A stretch of 64,000 nt of DNA from Streptomyces fuscichromogenes (GTDB taxonomy: Bacteria > Actinomycetota > Actinomycetes > Streptomycetales > Streptomycetaceae), in NCBI RefSeq assembly GCF_014645815.1, contig NZ_BMML01000012.1, positions 151,268-215,267 on the forward strand. Direction: 5' to 3'. Of this stretch, positions 52,990 through 62,286 are shown piece after piece. Below the pieces are notes generated by a model. It had not been told where the DNA came from. It did not search any database and saw only the letters and a program-made list of their open reading frames with translations. The translations under genes and the position numbers were made by a program. The first letter of the stretch is position 1. Every line of letters begins with the position of its first letter.

Positions 52990-53225
52990 TCGGCGATGCC
53001 CTGACAACTCGACGGACCCGCGCCCGTCGCCGGGTCCGGCCACCGAGCACGCCGCTGTACGAAGCGGAAGAGCCAGGACGCCGACCGCCTGCCGTCAGGC
53101 TCCTTCGTCCCTGGGGCCCACGCCGCCGGCCACGCCCGACGGGACAGTTGGTCATTGAGCACGCTCGTTGGCCTCTGAGCGCGGTGGTTGGCCAGCAGAG
53201 CGGCGTCTGGATCATCCTGCGAGCG

Positions 53226-53447
53226 TCAATTCCAGGGTTCCCGGTAGGGGTCTTCCCCCAGCAGTTTCGCTGCGGCCACGCAGAGGTCTTCGCCGAAGAG
53301 CTGGTTGCTGCCCCATTCAGAACCCCACAGGTCGGACGCGGCCTGGGCCACAGCGCGCCAGGAGTAGTCCTCATCGCATCGCCACGTCCGGATCTGAACA
53401 GCCATCTCCGGTGTGACCGCCGCCGGGTCGACAGTGTTGTGCGTCAT
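53226..53447 (-). CDS. Small hypothetical protein, 73 aa
   Basis: The acidic soluble protein contains MAVQIRTWRCDEDYSWRAVAQAASDLWG and ends EDPYREPWN. I do not recognise it, but the ATG, ribosome binding site (AGGG) and codon use suggest a real gene. It is helical, with many aromatic residues. The preceding region up to 52989 shows no gene. Confidence 0.5.
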   Translation of the reverse strand: MTHNTVDPAAVTPEMAVQIRTWRCDEDYSWRAVAQAASDLWGSEWGSNQLFGEDLCVAAAKLLGEDPYREPWN

Positions 53448-53602
53448 CCCAGTGACCCTAGGGACGTTGCGGATGAAGCGGCCACCTGATTACTGACATG
53501 AGCTTTTTGGGGTGGGGGCAGCTGTTCCGCTGACGTGTGGTGATCTTCATTGGCCTGTCAGTGGGGCCAGGCCTGGACATGCGGTCCTGGCAAACTGGCA
53601 CC

Positions 53603-53953
53603 ATGACGAGGAAGCTGATGATCGTGCTCACCGACACGGTGGACGCTTCAGCCGACCGTGTGTTGGACCTCATTGGACGCAGGTTCGGCGGAGTCGTGGG
53701 ACTGGATCCGGCACGGGTCGAGATCGACCGGGAGCACGGTCGGTTCGCCTGTCAGGGCGGCTGGTGGTACCGCGGAGAGTACGAGGTCACCGAGGAGGCC
53801 GGGCGCACCCGGGTCACGTATCGGGTCTTCAACGTGGCGAGCCGGGGCAGCAGGTGGGCCGTCCCCCTGGCCAACAAGTTCTTCGTCGGTTTCCGCGCCA
53901 GGACCACGGCAGGCTTCCGCGAGTTGCTGCGCGAGGCCGGCCGGAGCCACTGA
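53603..53953 (+). CDS. Small SRPBCC-like protein
   Basis: The 116-aa protein begins MTRKLMIVLTDTVDASADRVLDLIGRRFGG and continues with strands GRFACQGGWWYRGEYEVTEEAGRTRVTYRVFNVA, then a C-terminal helix (FFVGFRARTTAGFRELLREAG). The order helix, antiparallel sheet, long C-terminal helix is the START/SRPBCC lipid- or ligand-binding fold, at reduced length. The ligand is unknown. It stands alone, next to transposase debris. Confidence 0.55.
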   Translation: MTRKLMIVLTDTVDASADRVLDLIGRRFGGVVGLDPARVEIDREHGRFACQGGWWYRGEYEVTEEAGRTRVTYRVFNVASRGSRWAVPLANKFFVGFRARTTAGFRELLREAGRSH

Positions 53954-53989
53954 CTTCGGCACCTCATGGTGATGGTGGTGGGAGGCCGA

Positions 53990-54500
53990 GGGGAGTCCGG
54001 TTCCGGCGAGGAAGCCGTAGAGGTCCGCGAGCCGGGCCGCATCGCGATGATCCCGGCGGGCCGAGATCCGGCCGGAGCCGCGGCCGCAGACTCTCACGAC
54101 CGGGGTGATCCCGCGCCGTCCCCCGGTGCGTCCGGTCGGCGGCCTACGGGTGAACCCGGCTCGGTCTTCGAAGCAGAACCATCCCCGGCAGGCCGCCCCG
54201 TGGTTCTACCTGCGCCCAGGTCGCCTCCTTCCAGGCGGCGACGGCCTGCTCGTCGCGTGCCGCGGCCCGTCGCGCGGGAACCTGCGGGTTGAAGCCGAGC
54301 CGGCACATCAGCCGGGTGGCTCCCGAGACGCCGTAGGAGAGGTGGAACTTCCGGCCGATCAGCGTCGCCACCCGCACGCCGGTCCAGACCTGGTCCTGGT
54401 CCCGGCCATGCGCGGCCGACCCCTCCTCGAAGCAGTCGGCCATTCTCTCCGGGCATGGCGGCGACAACTTGCATCGCTGCCCGACCGGTCCGCGCGCCAA
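53990..54500 (-). pseudogene. IS630-type transposase remnant
   Basis: A degraded winged-helix transposase is spread over two or three frames. The part GPVGQRCKLSPPCPERMADCF, then VWTGVRVATLIGRKFHLSYGVSG and VPARRAAARDEQAVAAWKEATW (about 54497-54195) is the N-terminal DNA-binding portion. After a frameshift the catalytic region GWFCFEDRAGFTRRPPTGRTGGRRGITPV continues near 54180-54080, with the conserved Asp/Glu surroundings of the DDE core. Later parts are lost or shifted. No terminal inverted repeats were recognised. Confidence 0.75.
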
Positions 54501-54669
54501 AACCGTTTGGCGGACCACGGTGGCCGCTGCTACTTTCGCGGAGGCCGTGCGAGAGAACGAGGAGGTGGTACCCGTGAACGTATCGACATGGGTGCTCTCC
54601 TCCGGGGTCACGGTCGGGCGATAGGTCGTCCGGGAGCGCCGTTCAAACGCACTCCCGAAAGGCACGACC

Positions 54670-55413
54670 ATGGCCCTTCACTTCACTTCCGAGCAACGCC
54701 TCGACGACGTCGTCGAGCGCGACTTCACTCTCGGTGAGATCCCCGGCATCCTGTGGACGCCCGGATCCGCAACCGCATCCGCACCGGTGCCGCTGATCCT
54801 GCTCGGCCACCCCCCGCTCGGACTGCGCAAGATGCACCCCCGGCTGGTGACGCGGGCCCGGCACGCCGCGGCGGACGGCTTCGCCGCGGCCACCATCGAA
54901 CTCCCCGGGAGCGGTGACAGGCCCCGCCTGGCCGCCACCGAGCAGGCCCGCGTCGACCTGCGCCGGGTTACGGAAGCCGGCGAGCCGGTCAGCGACGAGA
55001 TCATCGACGCCCTCGTCCTCCCGCTCGTCGACCAGGCGGTCCCGGAATGGCAGGCCGCCCTGGACGCGCTCCTGTCGTTGCCCGAGATCGGCGGCCCGGT
55101 CGGGTACTCGGGAGGAGTGATCTCCATCGGCATCCGGCTCGCGGTGGTCGAGCCGCGCATCGTGGCAGCCGGTCTCTTCGCCGGGAGTTTCGTGCCTCGA
55201 ACCATGTTCGAGGAAGCTCGTCATGTGACCATTCCGCTGCACGTCCTGCTGCAGTGGGACGACGAGGGGAACGACCGGCAGGCAGCCCTGGACCTGTTCG
55301 ACGCCTTCGGCTCCAAGGAGAAGTCCCTGCACGCCAATATGGGCGGGCACACCGGCGTCCCGCAGTACGCCGGGGACGCCGCGGCCCAGTTCTTCACCCG
55401 GCACCTGAAGTGA
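54670..55413 (+). CDS. Alpha/beta hydrolase (dienelactone-hydrolase-like)
   Basis: The 247-aa protein has an alpha/beta hydrolase layout: PLILLGHPPLGL (oxyanion region), an IELPGSGDRPR strand, and nucleophile elbow VGYSGGVIS (S in GYSGG). The acid lies in LLQWDDEGND and the His in HTGVPQYA. The His elbow and size fit dienelactone hydrolase or acyl-peptidase-like enzymes. GAAAGG lies 7 nt before the ATG. A good terminator follows at 55514. Confidence 0.8.
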   Translation: MALHFTSEQRLDDVVERDFTLGEIPGILWTPGSATASAPVPLILLGHPPLGLRKMHPRLVTRARHAAADGFAAATIELPGSGDRPRLAATEQARVDLRRVTEAGEPVSDEIIDALVLPLVDQAVPEWQAALDALLSLPEIGGPVGYSGGVISIGIRLAVVEPRIVAAGLFAGSFVPRTMFEEARHVTIPLHVLLQWDDEGNDRQAALDLFDAFGSKEKSLHANMGGHTGVPQYAGDAAAQFFTRHLK

Positions 55414-55513
55414 GGCCCGGCCCCCAGGACATCATCGGACGGTAGGCCATGCCGGCCAGGACGCTGCGCTGCCAGTCGAGGGCAGGTCCCGGCGCTCCTC
55501 CGCTGTTCGTACC

Positions 55514-55544
55514 GTGGGCCCCTGTCGACTCGGCAGGGGCCCAC
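55514..55544. terminator. Bidirectional terminator hairpin
   Basis: GTGGGCCCCTG pairs perfectly with CAGGGGCCCAC (11 bp, 9-nt loop) between the convergent hydrolase and FGE-like genes. Nothing else is seen in the 300-bp gap. Confidence 0.8.
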
Positions 55545-55714
55545 CCGGCCCGCGGAGATCTTGTAGATCCATCGTGGAGGGGCACTGTTCCGGTACCGGC
55601 GACCGGGGCCGTGTCTCAAGCGAACGGGTCCGATTCGCTCGACGTCTCAGGTGATCGAATCCGCCGGGCTGTTCGATCGGCGAACTGCGTCCGGGGACGG
55701 ACACGAACCGGTCG

Positions 55715-56386
55715 TCACACGAGGGAACGCGCGACGCGGAATCCGACGTCGTCGACCTGGAAGGTCGGGTGGCTGCGGCGCCGCGCGGAGGCTCGGCAAC
55801 TCCAGTGCTCATCAAACCAGCCACCGCCACGGAGCACCCGATAGGTGCCGTAGACCTCGGCGTCGTAGACGTCCCAGCACCAGTCCCAGACGTTGCCGAG
55901 CATGTCGTGGAGCCCCCACGCGTTGGGGCGTTTTCCGCCCACGTCGTGGATGCGACCGTGCGAGTTGCCGCGGTACCAGGCGATGTCGTCGAGCTCTCCG
56001 TAACGCGGTCCCGCCGTACCGGCACGGCAGGCGTGCTCCCACTCGGCTTCGGTCGGCAGCCGGTAGCCGTCGGCGGAAGCGTCCCACTCGACGCCCTCGT
56101 CATCGGCGCGGAGTTGGTACGCGGGCGTGAACCCGTCTTGCTGGGACAGGGCGTTGCAGAACCGCGCTGCGTCCCACCAGGAGACGGACTCGACGGGCAG
56201 CTGGTCACCCTGGGAGGTGCTCGGCCCCTGGCCTGTGATCTGTGTGTACAACGCCTGCGTGACCGGGAATGCGCCGAGTTGGTAGGGCGCAAGCTCGACC
56301 GACCAACTGCGCTGTGTCCGCCGGTCCGACAGCGTCACCAGCCCCGGCGGGATGGCGATCATCTCGATCCCCGTAATTGGCTCCAT
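55715..56386 (-). CDS. FGE-sulfatase-domain protein lacking one catalytic cysteine
   Basis: The 223-aa protein has the formylglycine-generating enzyme fold: FPVTQALYTQI, PVESVSWWDAARFCNALS, YRLPTEAEWEHACRAG and LHDMLGNVWDWCWD, and near the C-terminus EHWSCRASARRRSHP. In active FGE the C-terminal pair is CHxSYC; here only C197 is kept and the second position is Ala, so copper-type cysteine oxidation of a sulfatase is unlikely. Similar domains occur in EgtB/PvdO-like proteins. The ATG at 56386 is preferred. The 287-bp gap to the methyltransferase shows nothing further. Confidence 0.8.
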   Translation of the reverse strand: MEPITGIEMIAIPPGLVTLSDRRTQRSWSVELAPYQLGAFPVTQALYTQITGQGPSTSQGDQLPVESVSWWDAARFCNALSQQDGFTPAYQLRADDEGVEWDASADGYRLPTEAEWEHACRAGTAGPRYGELDDIAWYRGNSHGRIHDVGGKRPNAWGLHDMLGNVWDWCWDVYDAEVYGTYRVLRGGGWFDEHWSCRASARRRSHPTFQVDDVGFRVARSLV

Positions 56387-56673
56387 GATCAGGAAATCCT
56401 CACGAGACCTGCCTGTGCGAAACGGCGGAGCCGAACCAGACGGGCCGAGACAGCACCCTGCGCCAGGCGTCACGCGTCAGCGCCCCTGGCTCCGGGCTCG
56501 GCTTTCACTGTCGGTACCGTCAGGGGCGGGCGCCGCGGAGCGCGGTGCACTCGCACTACTTGATGGAGCGTCAGCGAGCACCGTTCGACGGCACGGTGTA
56601 CGCGGTCTCGCACAGGAGCGACCCTCCGCGATCGAACCCTGCTGTCCCGTCTCACGTGATCTGGTCCGGTGGC

Positions 56674-57582
56674 TCAGCCCTCCTGGACGCCTTCGAGTTG
56701 GAAGTGCCAGATGACCACGATCGGGGAATCGTCCAGGGCCGCAGCCGACGCTTCCGGGCACCAGTGCAGCAGGTCCCAGGACGGATAGGTCGGGAGTGGG
56801 TCCGGGGCGGTGGCGGGGTTGAGGGAGTTGCGCGGACGGCGGGGTTCCTCGCAGTGCCGCACCTGGAAGCCCAGGGGGAGGGCCTCTGCGAGGTAGGCGC
56901 TGAGCGGGCGGTGGTACTCGGCGAGGAGGGAGGGGAGGCCGTCCGGGCCGGGGCGGCGGGCCAGGGTCGGCCGGAGGTAGGACACCAGCAGGTGGGCATC
57001 CGAGACGACGAGGTTTCCACCGGGGCGCAGGACGCGCGCGAACTCCGCCAGCACGGGGGCCAGTTCGGGAACATGTGCCAGAGCGAGCGTACAGACGACG
57101 GTGTCGACCGCGTTGTCGGCAAGAGGCAGCCGGTGCAGGTCGGCCTCGTGGAATTCGACGTCCGGCAGGCGCTTACGGGCCTGGGCGAGCATGTCCGGCG
57201 AGGCGTCGACGCCGATCACGTGGTGGCCGAGTTCCTGTAGGTAGGTGGTGTGTCGGCCGGTGCCGCAGGCCGCGTCCAGTGCCGTGCCGACGGGCAGACC
57301 GTCCAGGATGCGTCGGACAAGGGGCTGTTCGATGTCGATCATCTGGTTGCCGGGGGAGTCATAGTGCGGCGCCCAGTCGCGGTAGACATCGCCCGTGGTG
57401 ATCGTGCCCGGATTCGCCGTGACGCCCTCGGCGTGCGCGAGGGAGGGTGTGTCCAGCAGGGTGCGGATCTCCGTGATCCGGGCCTCGACGAACGCCTGGT
57501 CGGCGCTTCCTTCCCTGAGGCCGCGCAGCAGGGCGGCCCCCTCGATTCCCAGCAGATATCCCAGGGGGCTCAGATAGGTCAC
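56674..57582 (-). CDS. Class I SAM-dependent methyltransferase
   Basis: The protein is about 302 aa, with a helical N-terminus (GYLLGIEGAALLRGLREG) and a Rossmann methyltransferase core: motif I LDAACGTGRHTTYLQELGHHVIGVDASPDML, motif II/III EADLHRLPLADNAVDTVVCTLALAHVPEL, and LRPGGNLVVSDAH. The substrate is unknown; small-molecule or tailoring methylation is likely. The start is uncertain: the GTG at 57582 is adopted because sequence before it on the plus strand encodes a HAD remnant and cannot also be part of this gene. Confidence 0.82.
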   Translation of the reverse strand: MTYLSPLGYLLGIEGAALLRGLREGSADQAFVEARITEIRTLLDTPSLAHAEGVTANPGTITTGDVYRDWAPHYDSPGNQMIDIEQPLVRRILDGLPVGTALDAACGTGRHTTYLQELGHHVIGVDASPDMLAQARKRLPDVEFHEADLHRLPLADNAVDTVVCTLALAHVPELAPVLAEFARVLRPGGNLVVSDAHLLVSYLRPTLARRPGPDGLPSLLAEYHRPLSAYLAEALPLGFQVRHCEEPRRPRNSLNPATAPDPLPTYPSWDLLHWCPEASAAALDDSPIVVIWHFQLEGVQEG

Positions 57583-57649
57583 CTCATGGACGGTACGGAC
57601 ACATGCTCCGATGGCTCCACTGGTTTTACGGGGCTGCGGGCAGCCGTCA

Positions 57650-57893
57650 TCGCGCCCCACATTGATTCGCGTCATGTCATCGTCAGCAACCACGTGCCGG
57701 AACTCGACATCCTCCTTCAGTGTCTCGGTCTTCACCGGCATTTCCTGGCCGTGGTCAACTCTCCGCTGGTCGGCTGGGAAAAGCCTCACCGCCGGATCTT
57801 CGAGACGGCCCTTGAACGGGTCGGTCGTCCCGAACATGTCTGGATGGTCGGTGACAATCCGGTGGCCGATATTGCGGGGCGCAAGCCGTCGGA
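57650..57893 (+). pseudogene. HAD-family phosphatase fragment
   Basis: About 80 codons read RHVIVSNHVPELDILLQCLGL, then NSPLVGWEKPHRRIFETALE and VWMVGDNPVADIAGRKP. These are HAD motifs II (SNH), III (Lys in EKPH) and IV (GDNPVAD) of a HAD-IA phosphatase. The nucleophile motif I (DxDxT) is missing on the 5' side and the frame fades after the last motif, so it is a remnant without activity. Confidence 0.75.
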
Positions 57894-58099
57894 ATCCCCG
57901 GAATCCTCGTCCGTCCAGGTCAGGAAGGGCTACAACCTGCGGTGCAGCGGATCCTTGAGGGAGCACCACCGTCCCGGTGATCTCTTCTCGGCACTGGGCA
58001 GACGAGGGAAACCGGCTGCCGTAGGATCCGTCGCCGTTTTTTCGATGACAGTGGCGGTCGCCCGAGCGGGCAGCAGGGCCGAAGCCGGTATCGGGCCGG

Positions 58100-59041
58100 T
58101 CAGGGGCGCAGCAGGCTACCGGCGTTCTCCTCCAGGAGGGCTACGGCCAGCAGTTCGCCGTCCACGGGGCCGAAGCGCTCCAGGGCCAGCCGGTGGATGC
58201 GCAACACCGTGTCGGCCATCTCGTGTGGGGTGCCGAGGTCTTGGGCCTCATCGGTGATGACCTTGAGCTGGTCGTGGATGCGGTCGAGCCCGTAGGAGCG
58301 AAGGTAGTCCCCGGTGAACAGAGCGGGCAGGTCACGGCGGATGAAGTCGCTCCCCGCCGCGCTGCCGGCCAGCGTGTCGCGCAGGGCAGCGAGGCCGATG
58401 CCCGCTCGCTGTCCGAGAAGCAGAGCCTCGGCGGTTGCCACGGCCTGCCCGAACCAGAGGAGGTTGATGAGGAGTTTCGTCGTGTAGCCGGTTCCCGGGC
58501 CGCCCATATGGTGGATCCGGTCCGATGTCGCCACCGCCTCCAACAGCGGCCTGCATCGGTCGAGGGCTTCAGCAGAACCGCCCACGAACAGGCGCAGACG
58601 CCCGTGTTCGGCGTCGTCCGGACTGCCGCCCATGGGCGCTTCGAGGACCTCGACGCCGTGGGTACCGGCCCGTTCCCGCAACTCCCGTGCGACCGCAGGG
58701 GCGTTGCTCGTCATGTCGATCCACACCGCCCCAGGAGCCAGGGCGGCGAACACGGCGTCCGGAAGCGCTGCCGCAGCCTCGTCGGGCCCAGGAACCACGG
58801 TGACCAGTACGTCCGCCCCGGCCGCGGCGGACGTGACGTCCGGTGCCCACTCCGCGCCCAACGAGCGCACCGCTTCTTCCCGTTCGGGACGCAGATCGGA
58901 AACGGTCACCCTGTGGCCCGCCGAAACGAGGCGTCCACACAGAGGTGTCCCCATGCGCCCTGCACCGACGAGGGCTACACGCGAGGGCAAAGAATCACCG
59001 CCATGCCAGTCGTTGCGTCTGTCTTCTTCTCTCCAGCGCAT
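58100..59041 (-). CDS. 6-phosphogluconate/3-hydroxyisobutyrate dehydrogenase-type NAD(P) oxidoreductase
   Basis: The 313-aa protein has the Rossmann start VALVGAGRMGTPLCGRLVSAGHRVTVSDLRPE, the MTSNAPAVARELRERA segment, the substrate-site GSPDDAEHGRLRLFVGG, and the conserved catalytic lysine in GYTTKLLINLLWF. These match 3-hydroxyisobutyrate dehydrogenase-like enzymes, including imine reductases. The substrate is unknown. An ATG at 59041 is used, though a start nearer LPSRVALV (TTG) cannot be excluded. Confidence 0.88.
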   Translation of the reverse strand: MRWREEDRRNDWHGGDSLPSRVALVGAGRMGTPLCGRLVSAGHRVTVSDLRPEREEAVRSLGAEWAPDVTSAAAGADVLVTVVPGPDEAAAALPDAVFAALAPGAVWIDMTSNAPAVARELRERAGTHGVEVLEAPMGGSPDDAEHGRLRLFVGGSAEALDRCRPLLEAVATSDRIHHMGGPGTGYTTKLLINLLWFGQAVATAEALLLGQRAGIGLAALRDTLAGSAAGSDFIRRDLPALFTGDYLRSYGLDRIHDQLKVITDEAQDLGTPHEMADTVLRIHRLALERFGPVDGELLAVALLEENAGSLLRP

Positions 59042-59102
59042 CCGAAAGACCGCCGCCGCCCGATCACTTGGAGACAGAACGGATCACCCGGGAACACCGC
59101 GG

Positions 59103-59290
59103 TCATCCTATGAGCTCGTGACGTGCCCACGACCCGGCCTTCTTGAGTCGTCGCCAGCGGATGAGGCTGCGGTCCGACGAGGCGAAGGCGTCGCCACGTT
59201 CGTGGTGGTGTTCCCGGCACACGGCCAGGCGTCCGAACTGGTGGAGCAGGGCGGAGGCCTGCCCGACGACGTAGCGGAGTCCGAGAGGCG
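59103..59290 (-). pseudogene. IS5-type transposase C-terminal remnant
   Basis: The reading LRYVVGQASALLHQFGRLAVCREHHHERGDAFASSDRSLIRWRRLKKAG is the end of an IS5-family transposase, where VVEQTFALLHQF with its DDE glutamate would normally stand; here the Glu and several residues are altered (VVGQAS). The upstream two-thirds are missing. It lies between the oxidoreductase and the helicase gene. Confidence 0.7.
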
Positions 59291-59707
59291 CCGGGCCTTC
59301 GGTAACGGCATCCCAAGGGAGCACCCGCAGGTCGTCGCCCAGGACCGAGAGATCACCACCCGTCCCGGCGGAGGTGAAGAGCAGGCCGAGCGGAGGTGGG
59401 CGGCCTGCACGAACGAGGGCACCGCCCGGACGTTCGCTGGAGCGGCCCTGCCGCACACCGACCTCGCTCCGGACGATGTCCTCGTGGACCGGCGGGCGCA
59501 TCTCATGCACTGGTCGTGGCCCACGCTGGGTACCGCGTTCATCGACCGGCGATCAGCCCCACGACGCGGGGCTGTCACTTTGTGTTACCCTCGTATCTTT
59601 GCGTGCTCGTGGCGGTCGGCGATTCCGGCTGTTCGGTTTCCCTTGTTCGCCGGCTGCTCATTCCTACCGGGCCTTCCTCGGTACGTCCCCCATGCGGAAG
59701 GCTCTCC

Positions 59708-61123
59708 ATGAATCACCCCGACCGTCCCGGCACCGCCAACGGCGATGTCGCCCCGCCCGTGACCACCGCTCCCATGGTGCCCTCGGTCGCCTCCTTCGCC
59801 GGTCTGGAGCTGCCGCCCGCGGTGTTGCGAACGCTGGGCGAACGCGGTGTGCGCGAGCTCTTCCCGATCCAGGCGGCCACGCTGCCCGACTCCCTCGCGG
59901 GACGCGACGTCCTGGGGTGCGGGCGCACCGGATCGGGCAAGACGCTCGCCTTCGGCCTGCCGTTGCTCGCACGGACGGCCGGGCGGCGCGCGGAACCGAA
60001 GCAGCCCTTCGCGCTGATCCTGGTGCCCACCCGGGAGCTGGCCCAACAGGTCACCGAGGCGCTCGCGCCGTACGCCGCCGCGCTCCGGCTGCGGATGGCC
60101 ACGGTCGTGGGCGGCATGTCGATCGGCCGACAGGCCGCTGCGCTGCGCGAGGGCGCCGAGGTCGTCGTAGCCACCCCCGGCCGTCTGCACGACCTCATCG
60201 AGCGCAAGGCCTGCCGCCTGGGACGAGTACGGATCACCGTCCTGGACGAGGCCGATCAGATGTGCGACATGGGCTTCCTGCCGCAAGTCACCGAGGCGCT
60301 CGACCAGGTGCACCCCGAGGGCCAGCGGATGCTGTTCTCGGCCACTCTGGACCGCGACGTCGACCAGCTGGTCCGCCGCTACCTCCACGCGCCCGTCGTC
60401 CACTCGGTCGACCCGTCCGCGGGCGCGGTCACGACGATGGACCACCATCTCCTGCTCGTCCACGGCCCCGACCGGTACGCCGTCGCCACGGAGATCGCCG
60501 CCCGCGACGGCCGCGTACTGCTGTTCCTGGACACCAAGCACGCCGTCGACCAGCTCACCCGGCACCTGCGGGCCAGCGGAGTGGACGCCACGGCCCTGCA
60601 CAGCGGCAAGTCCCAGCCGCAGCGCACACGGACCCTGGCACAGTTCAAGAGCGGCCAGCTCGGCGTTCTGGTGGCGACCAATGTCGCGGCCCGTGGCCTG
60701 CACGTCGACGACCTCGATCTCGTGGTCAACGTCGATCCGCCCACCGACCTCAAGGATTACGTGCACCGTGCGGGCCGTACCGCCCGAGCCGGCGAGTCCG
60801 GCAGCGTGGTCACGTTGGTACTGGCGGGCCAGCGCCGGGAGATGAGCCGACTGCTGACAGAGGCCGGCATCGAGCCGACCGTCACCAAGGTGCGCTCGGG
60901 CGAGGCGGAACTGAGCCGGATCACCGGGGCCAAGGCCCCCTCCGGTACCCCCCTCGACGGCGGTCCCGCCGCGCCCCGGCCCAAGAACACCAATGCTCCC
61001 TTCCGCGGGCTGGGCACCAGCAAGGACACCTCCCGCGGTGCCGGCGGCAGGTCCCGAAAGGCCGGCGAGGCCCGCAAGCTCGCGGAGGCCCGCAAGGCGG
61101 CCATGGTGCGTCGCGGCGGCTGA
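59708..61123 (+). CDS. DEAD-box RNA helicase
   Basis: The 471-aa protein has all main motifs: Q-motif region PIQAATLPDSLAGRDVL, motif I GRTGSGKT (residues 72-79), Ia PTRELAQQV, Ib TPGRL, II LDEADQM, III SAT, V ATNVAARGLHVDDLDLVVN, VI HRAGRTARAG. The C-terminal 70 residues are basic and Gly/Ser-rich (RGAGGRSRKAGEARK), probably RNA-binding. It would unwind RNA duplexes in ribosome or mRNA metabolism. GGAAGG lies 8 nt before the ATG. The 5' leader after the transposase remnant is about 120 nt and pyrimidine-rich, as in cold-responsive helicase genes. Confidence 0.93.
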   Translation: MNHPDRPGTANGDVAPPVTTAPMVPSVASFAGLELPPAVLRTLGERGVRELFPIQAATLPDSLAGRDVLGCGRTGSGKTLAFGLPLLARTAGRRAEPKQPFALILVPTRELAQQVTEALAPYAAALRLRMATVVGGMSIGRQAAALREGAEVVVATPGRLHDLIERKACRLGRVRITVLDEADQMCDMGFLPQVTEALDQVHPEGQRMLFSATLDRDVDQLVRRYLHAPVVHSVDPSAGAVTTMDHHLLLVHGPDRYAVATEIAARDGRVLLFLDTKHAVDQLTRHLRASGVDATALHSGKSQPQRTRTLAQFKSGQLGVLVATNVAARGLHVDDLDLVVNVDPPTDLKDYVHRAGRTARAGESGSVVTLVLAGQRREMSRLLTEAGIEPTVTKVRSGEAELSRITGAKAPSGTPLDGGPAAPRPKNTNAPFRGLGTSKDTSRGAGGRSRKAGEARKLAEARKAAMVRRGG

Positions 61124-61347
61124 GAGCCGTTCCCTGCCGGCCGAATGTTCCTGACCACGCGGTGCGGAACATCCGGCACGGCTCGAAGCCCTGCTCGGCC
61201 GTGCGCCTACAAGACGAACGCCCTCACGGGATGCCCGGCCAGGAGGCGATACCCGCCGAAGCCAGGCCAAGACGATGTTGCTGGCGCCCCGCAGCGCGCC
61301 CGGCATGACAAGCTGTGCTTCCCACCGCTCGAACCCAGGAGGCCACC

Positions 61348-61590
61348 ATGACCGTAGAGTCCGCATCCGAAGAAGGTTCGGAGCCTGCTGCCCCCGAGAC
61401 GCCCGCTCTGGCGCCCGACGACGACGGCCACTACGACCTGAAGCGCAAGTTCCGGGAAGCCCTGGCGCGCAAGCGCGGTGAGCAGGCGGACTCCGCCGAC
61501 CTCGCCTCGAACGTCGACGCGTCGAAGGTCCGTAGGGCGAACGGCCCGGCCGCGAGCCAGCGGTCGTTCCGGCGCAAGAGCGGTGGCTGA
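61348..61590 (+). CDS. DUF5302 family protein
   Basis: The 80-aa acidic then basic protein contains YDLKRKFREALARKRGEQADSAD and ends GPAASQRSFRRKSGG, which matches the actinobacterial DUF5302 family of unknown function. GGAGG lies before the ATG. It follows the helicase gene by 224 bp; the gap shows no gene. Confidence 0.85.
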   Translation: MTVESASEEGSEPAAPETPALAPDDDGHYDLKRKFREALARKRGEQADSADLASNVDASKVRRANGPAASQRSFRRKSGG

Positions 61591-61639
61591 GTCGATCAGT
61601 TCCCTGACCCGGTCGCCCTGCGGCACACCCTCTGGGCGC

Positions 61640-61756
61640 CACGGAGTCATCGACCTGGCGGTGTGTGCGACTGCCGCACACCGTGGGCACACCGCCCTTC
61701 ACGTGGACAGAGACTTCCCGACGACCGCCCGAATCCTCAAGGAAGTTGAGCAGTGA
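61640..61756 (+). pseudogene. PIN-domain (VapC-like) toxin fragment
   Basis: About 38 codons read GVIDLAVCATAAHRGHTALHVDRDFPTTARILKEVEQ. This is the C-terminal strand/helix of a VapC PIN domain (DLxVCATAAxxGxxxLHxDxDF) with its last acidic residues. The remaining domain is absent, and no antitoxin is seen. The rest of the gap to 61933 has no recognised gene. Confidence 0.65.
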
Positions 61757-61933
61757 GACGCACGACCCCGGCCACTCGCTGACCGCTGCCCTCATCACTC
61801 GCCCAGGACGGTGAACACGGTTGGCCTGTGCCGCCGCCGCTTCGGCCGGCGGCGCGGGACCGGCCACGCGGACCGGATTCCGTGCTGAATCAGCGGGCGC
61901 CCGGCGGAGCTCCGAGGATGCGGGGCGTTCGCC

Positions 61934-62286
61934 TCAGGGCTGGATGAACTCCCCACCAGGGCTCAGCAGTCCTAGCGTCGGGCCCGGTACCTTCTCCGGA
62001 GCGTACGCACGCGGCAGGTTGGCCGGTGCGCGGGGCGGCGAGAACACCGGCCGGCCGGCACCGCAGCCGAGAGGCAGCTCAGCACCGCCCAGCACGAACT
62101 CCACGCGCTCTCCCGTCGGGATCAGCGTGAGCTGCGCAGCGCCCGGCAGCAGGGCGATCCCGATCCCGATATCGCTGTAGAGCACATACCGGTCGCGGGA
62201 CCAGATGAACCGAACCGACGCCGACCATCCACCCTCCCGGAACCGGCGCGGGTGCGCTCGTCGGCGGCAGGGCGCCGCTCGATCAC
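61934..62286 (-). pseudogene. Frameshifted small gene coupled to the membrane protein
   Basis: The good reading HPRRFREGGWSASVRFIWSRD, followed by VLYSDIGIGIALLPGAAQLTLIPTGERVEF, has no start codon before a GTG inside the reading (62185). The GTG at 62286, which overlaps the upstream stop as GTGA, is in the next frame (VIERRPAADERTRAG). One frameshift near 62250 would join them into a gene of about 115 codons. It is either a real frameshift mutation or a sequencing error. The product is unknown. Confidence 0.55.
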
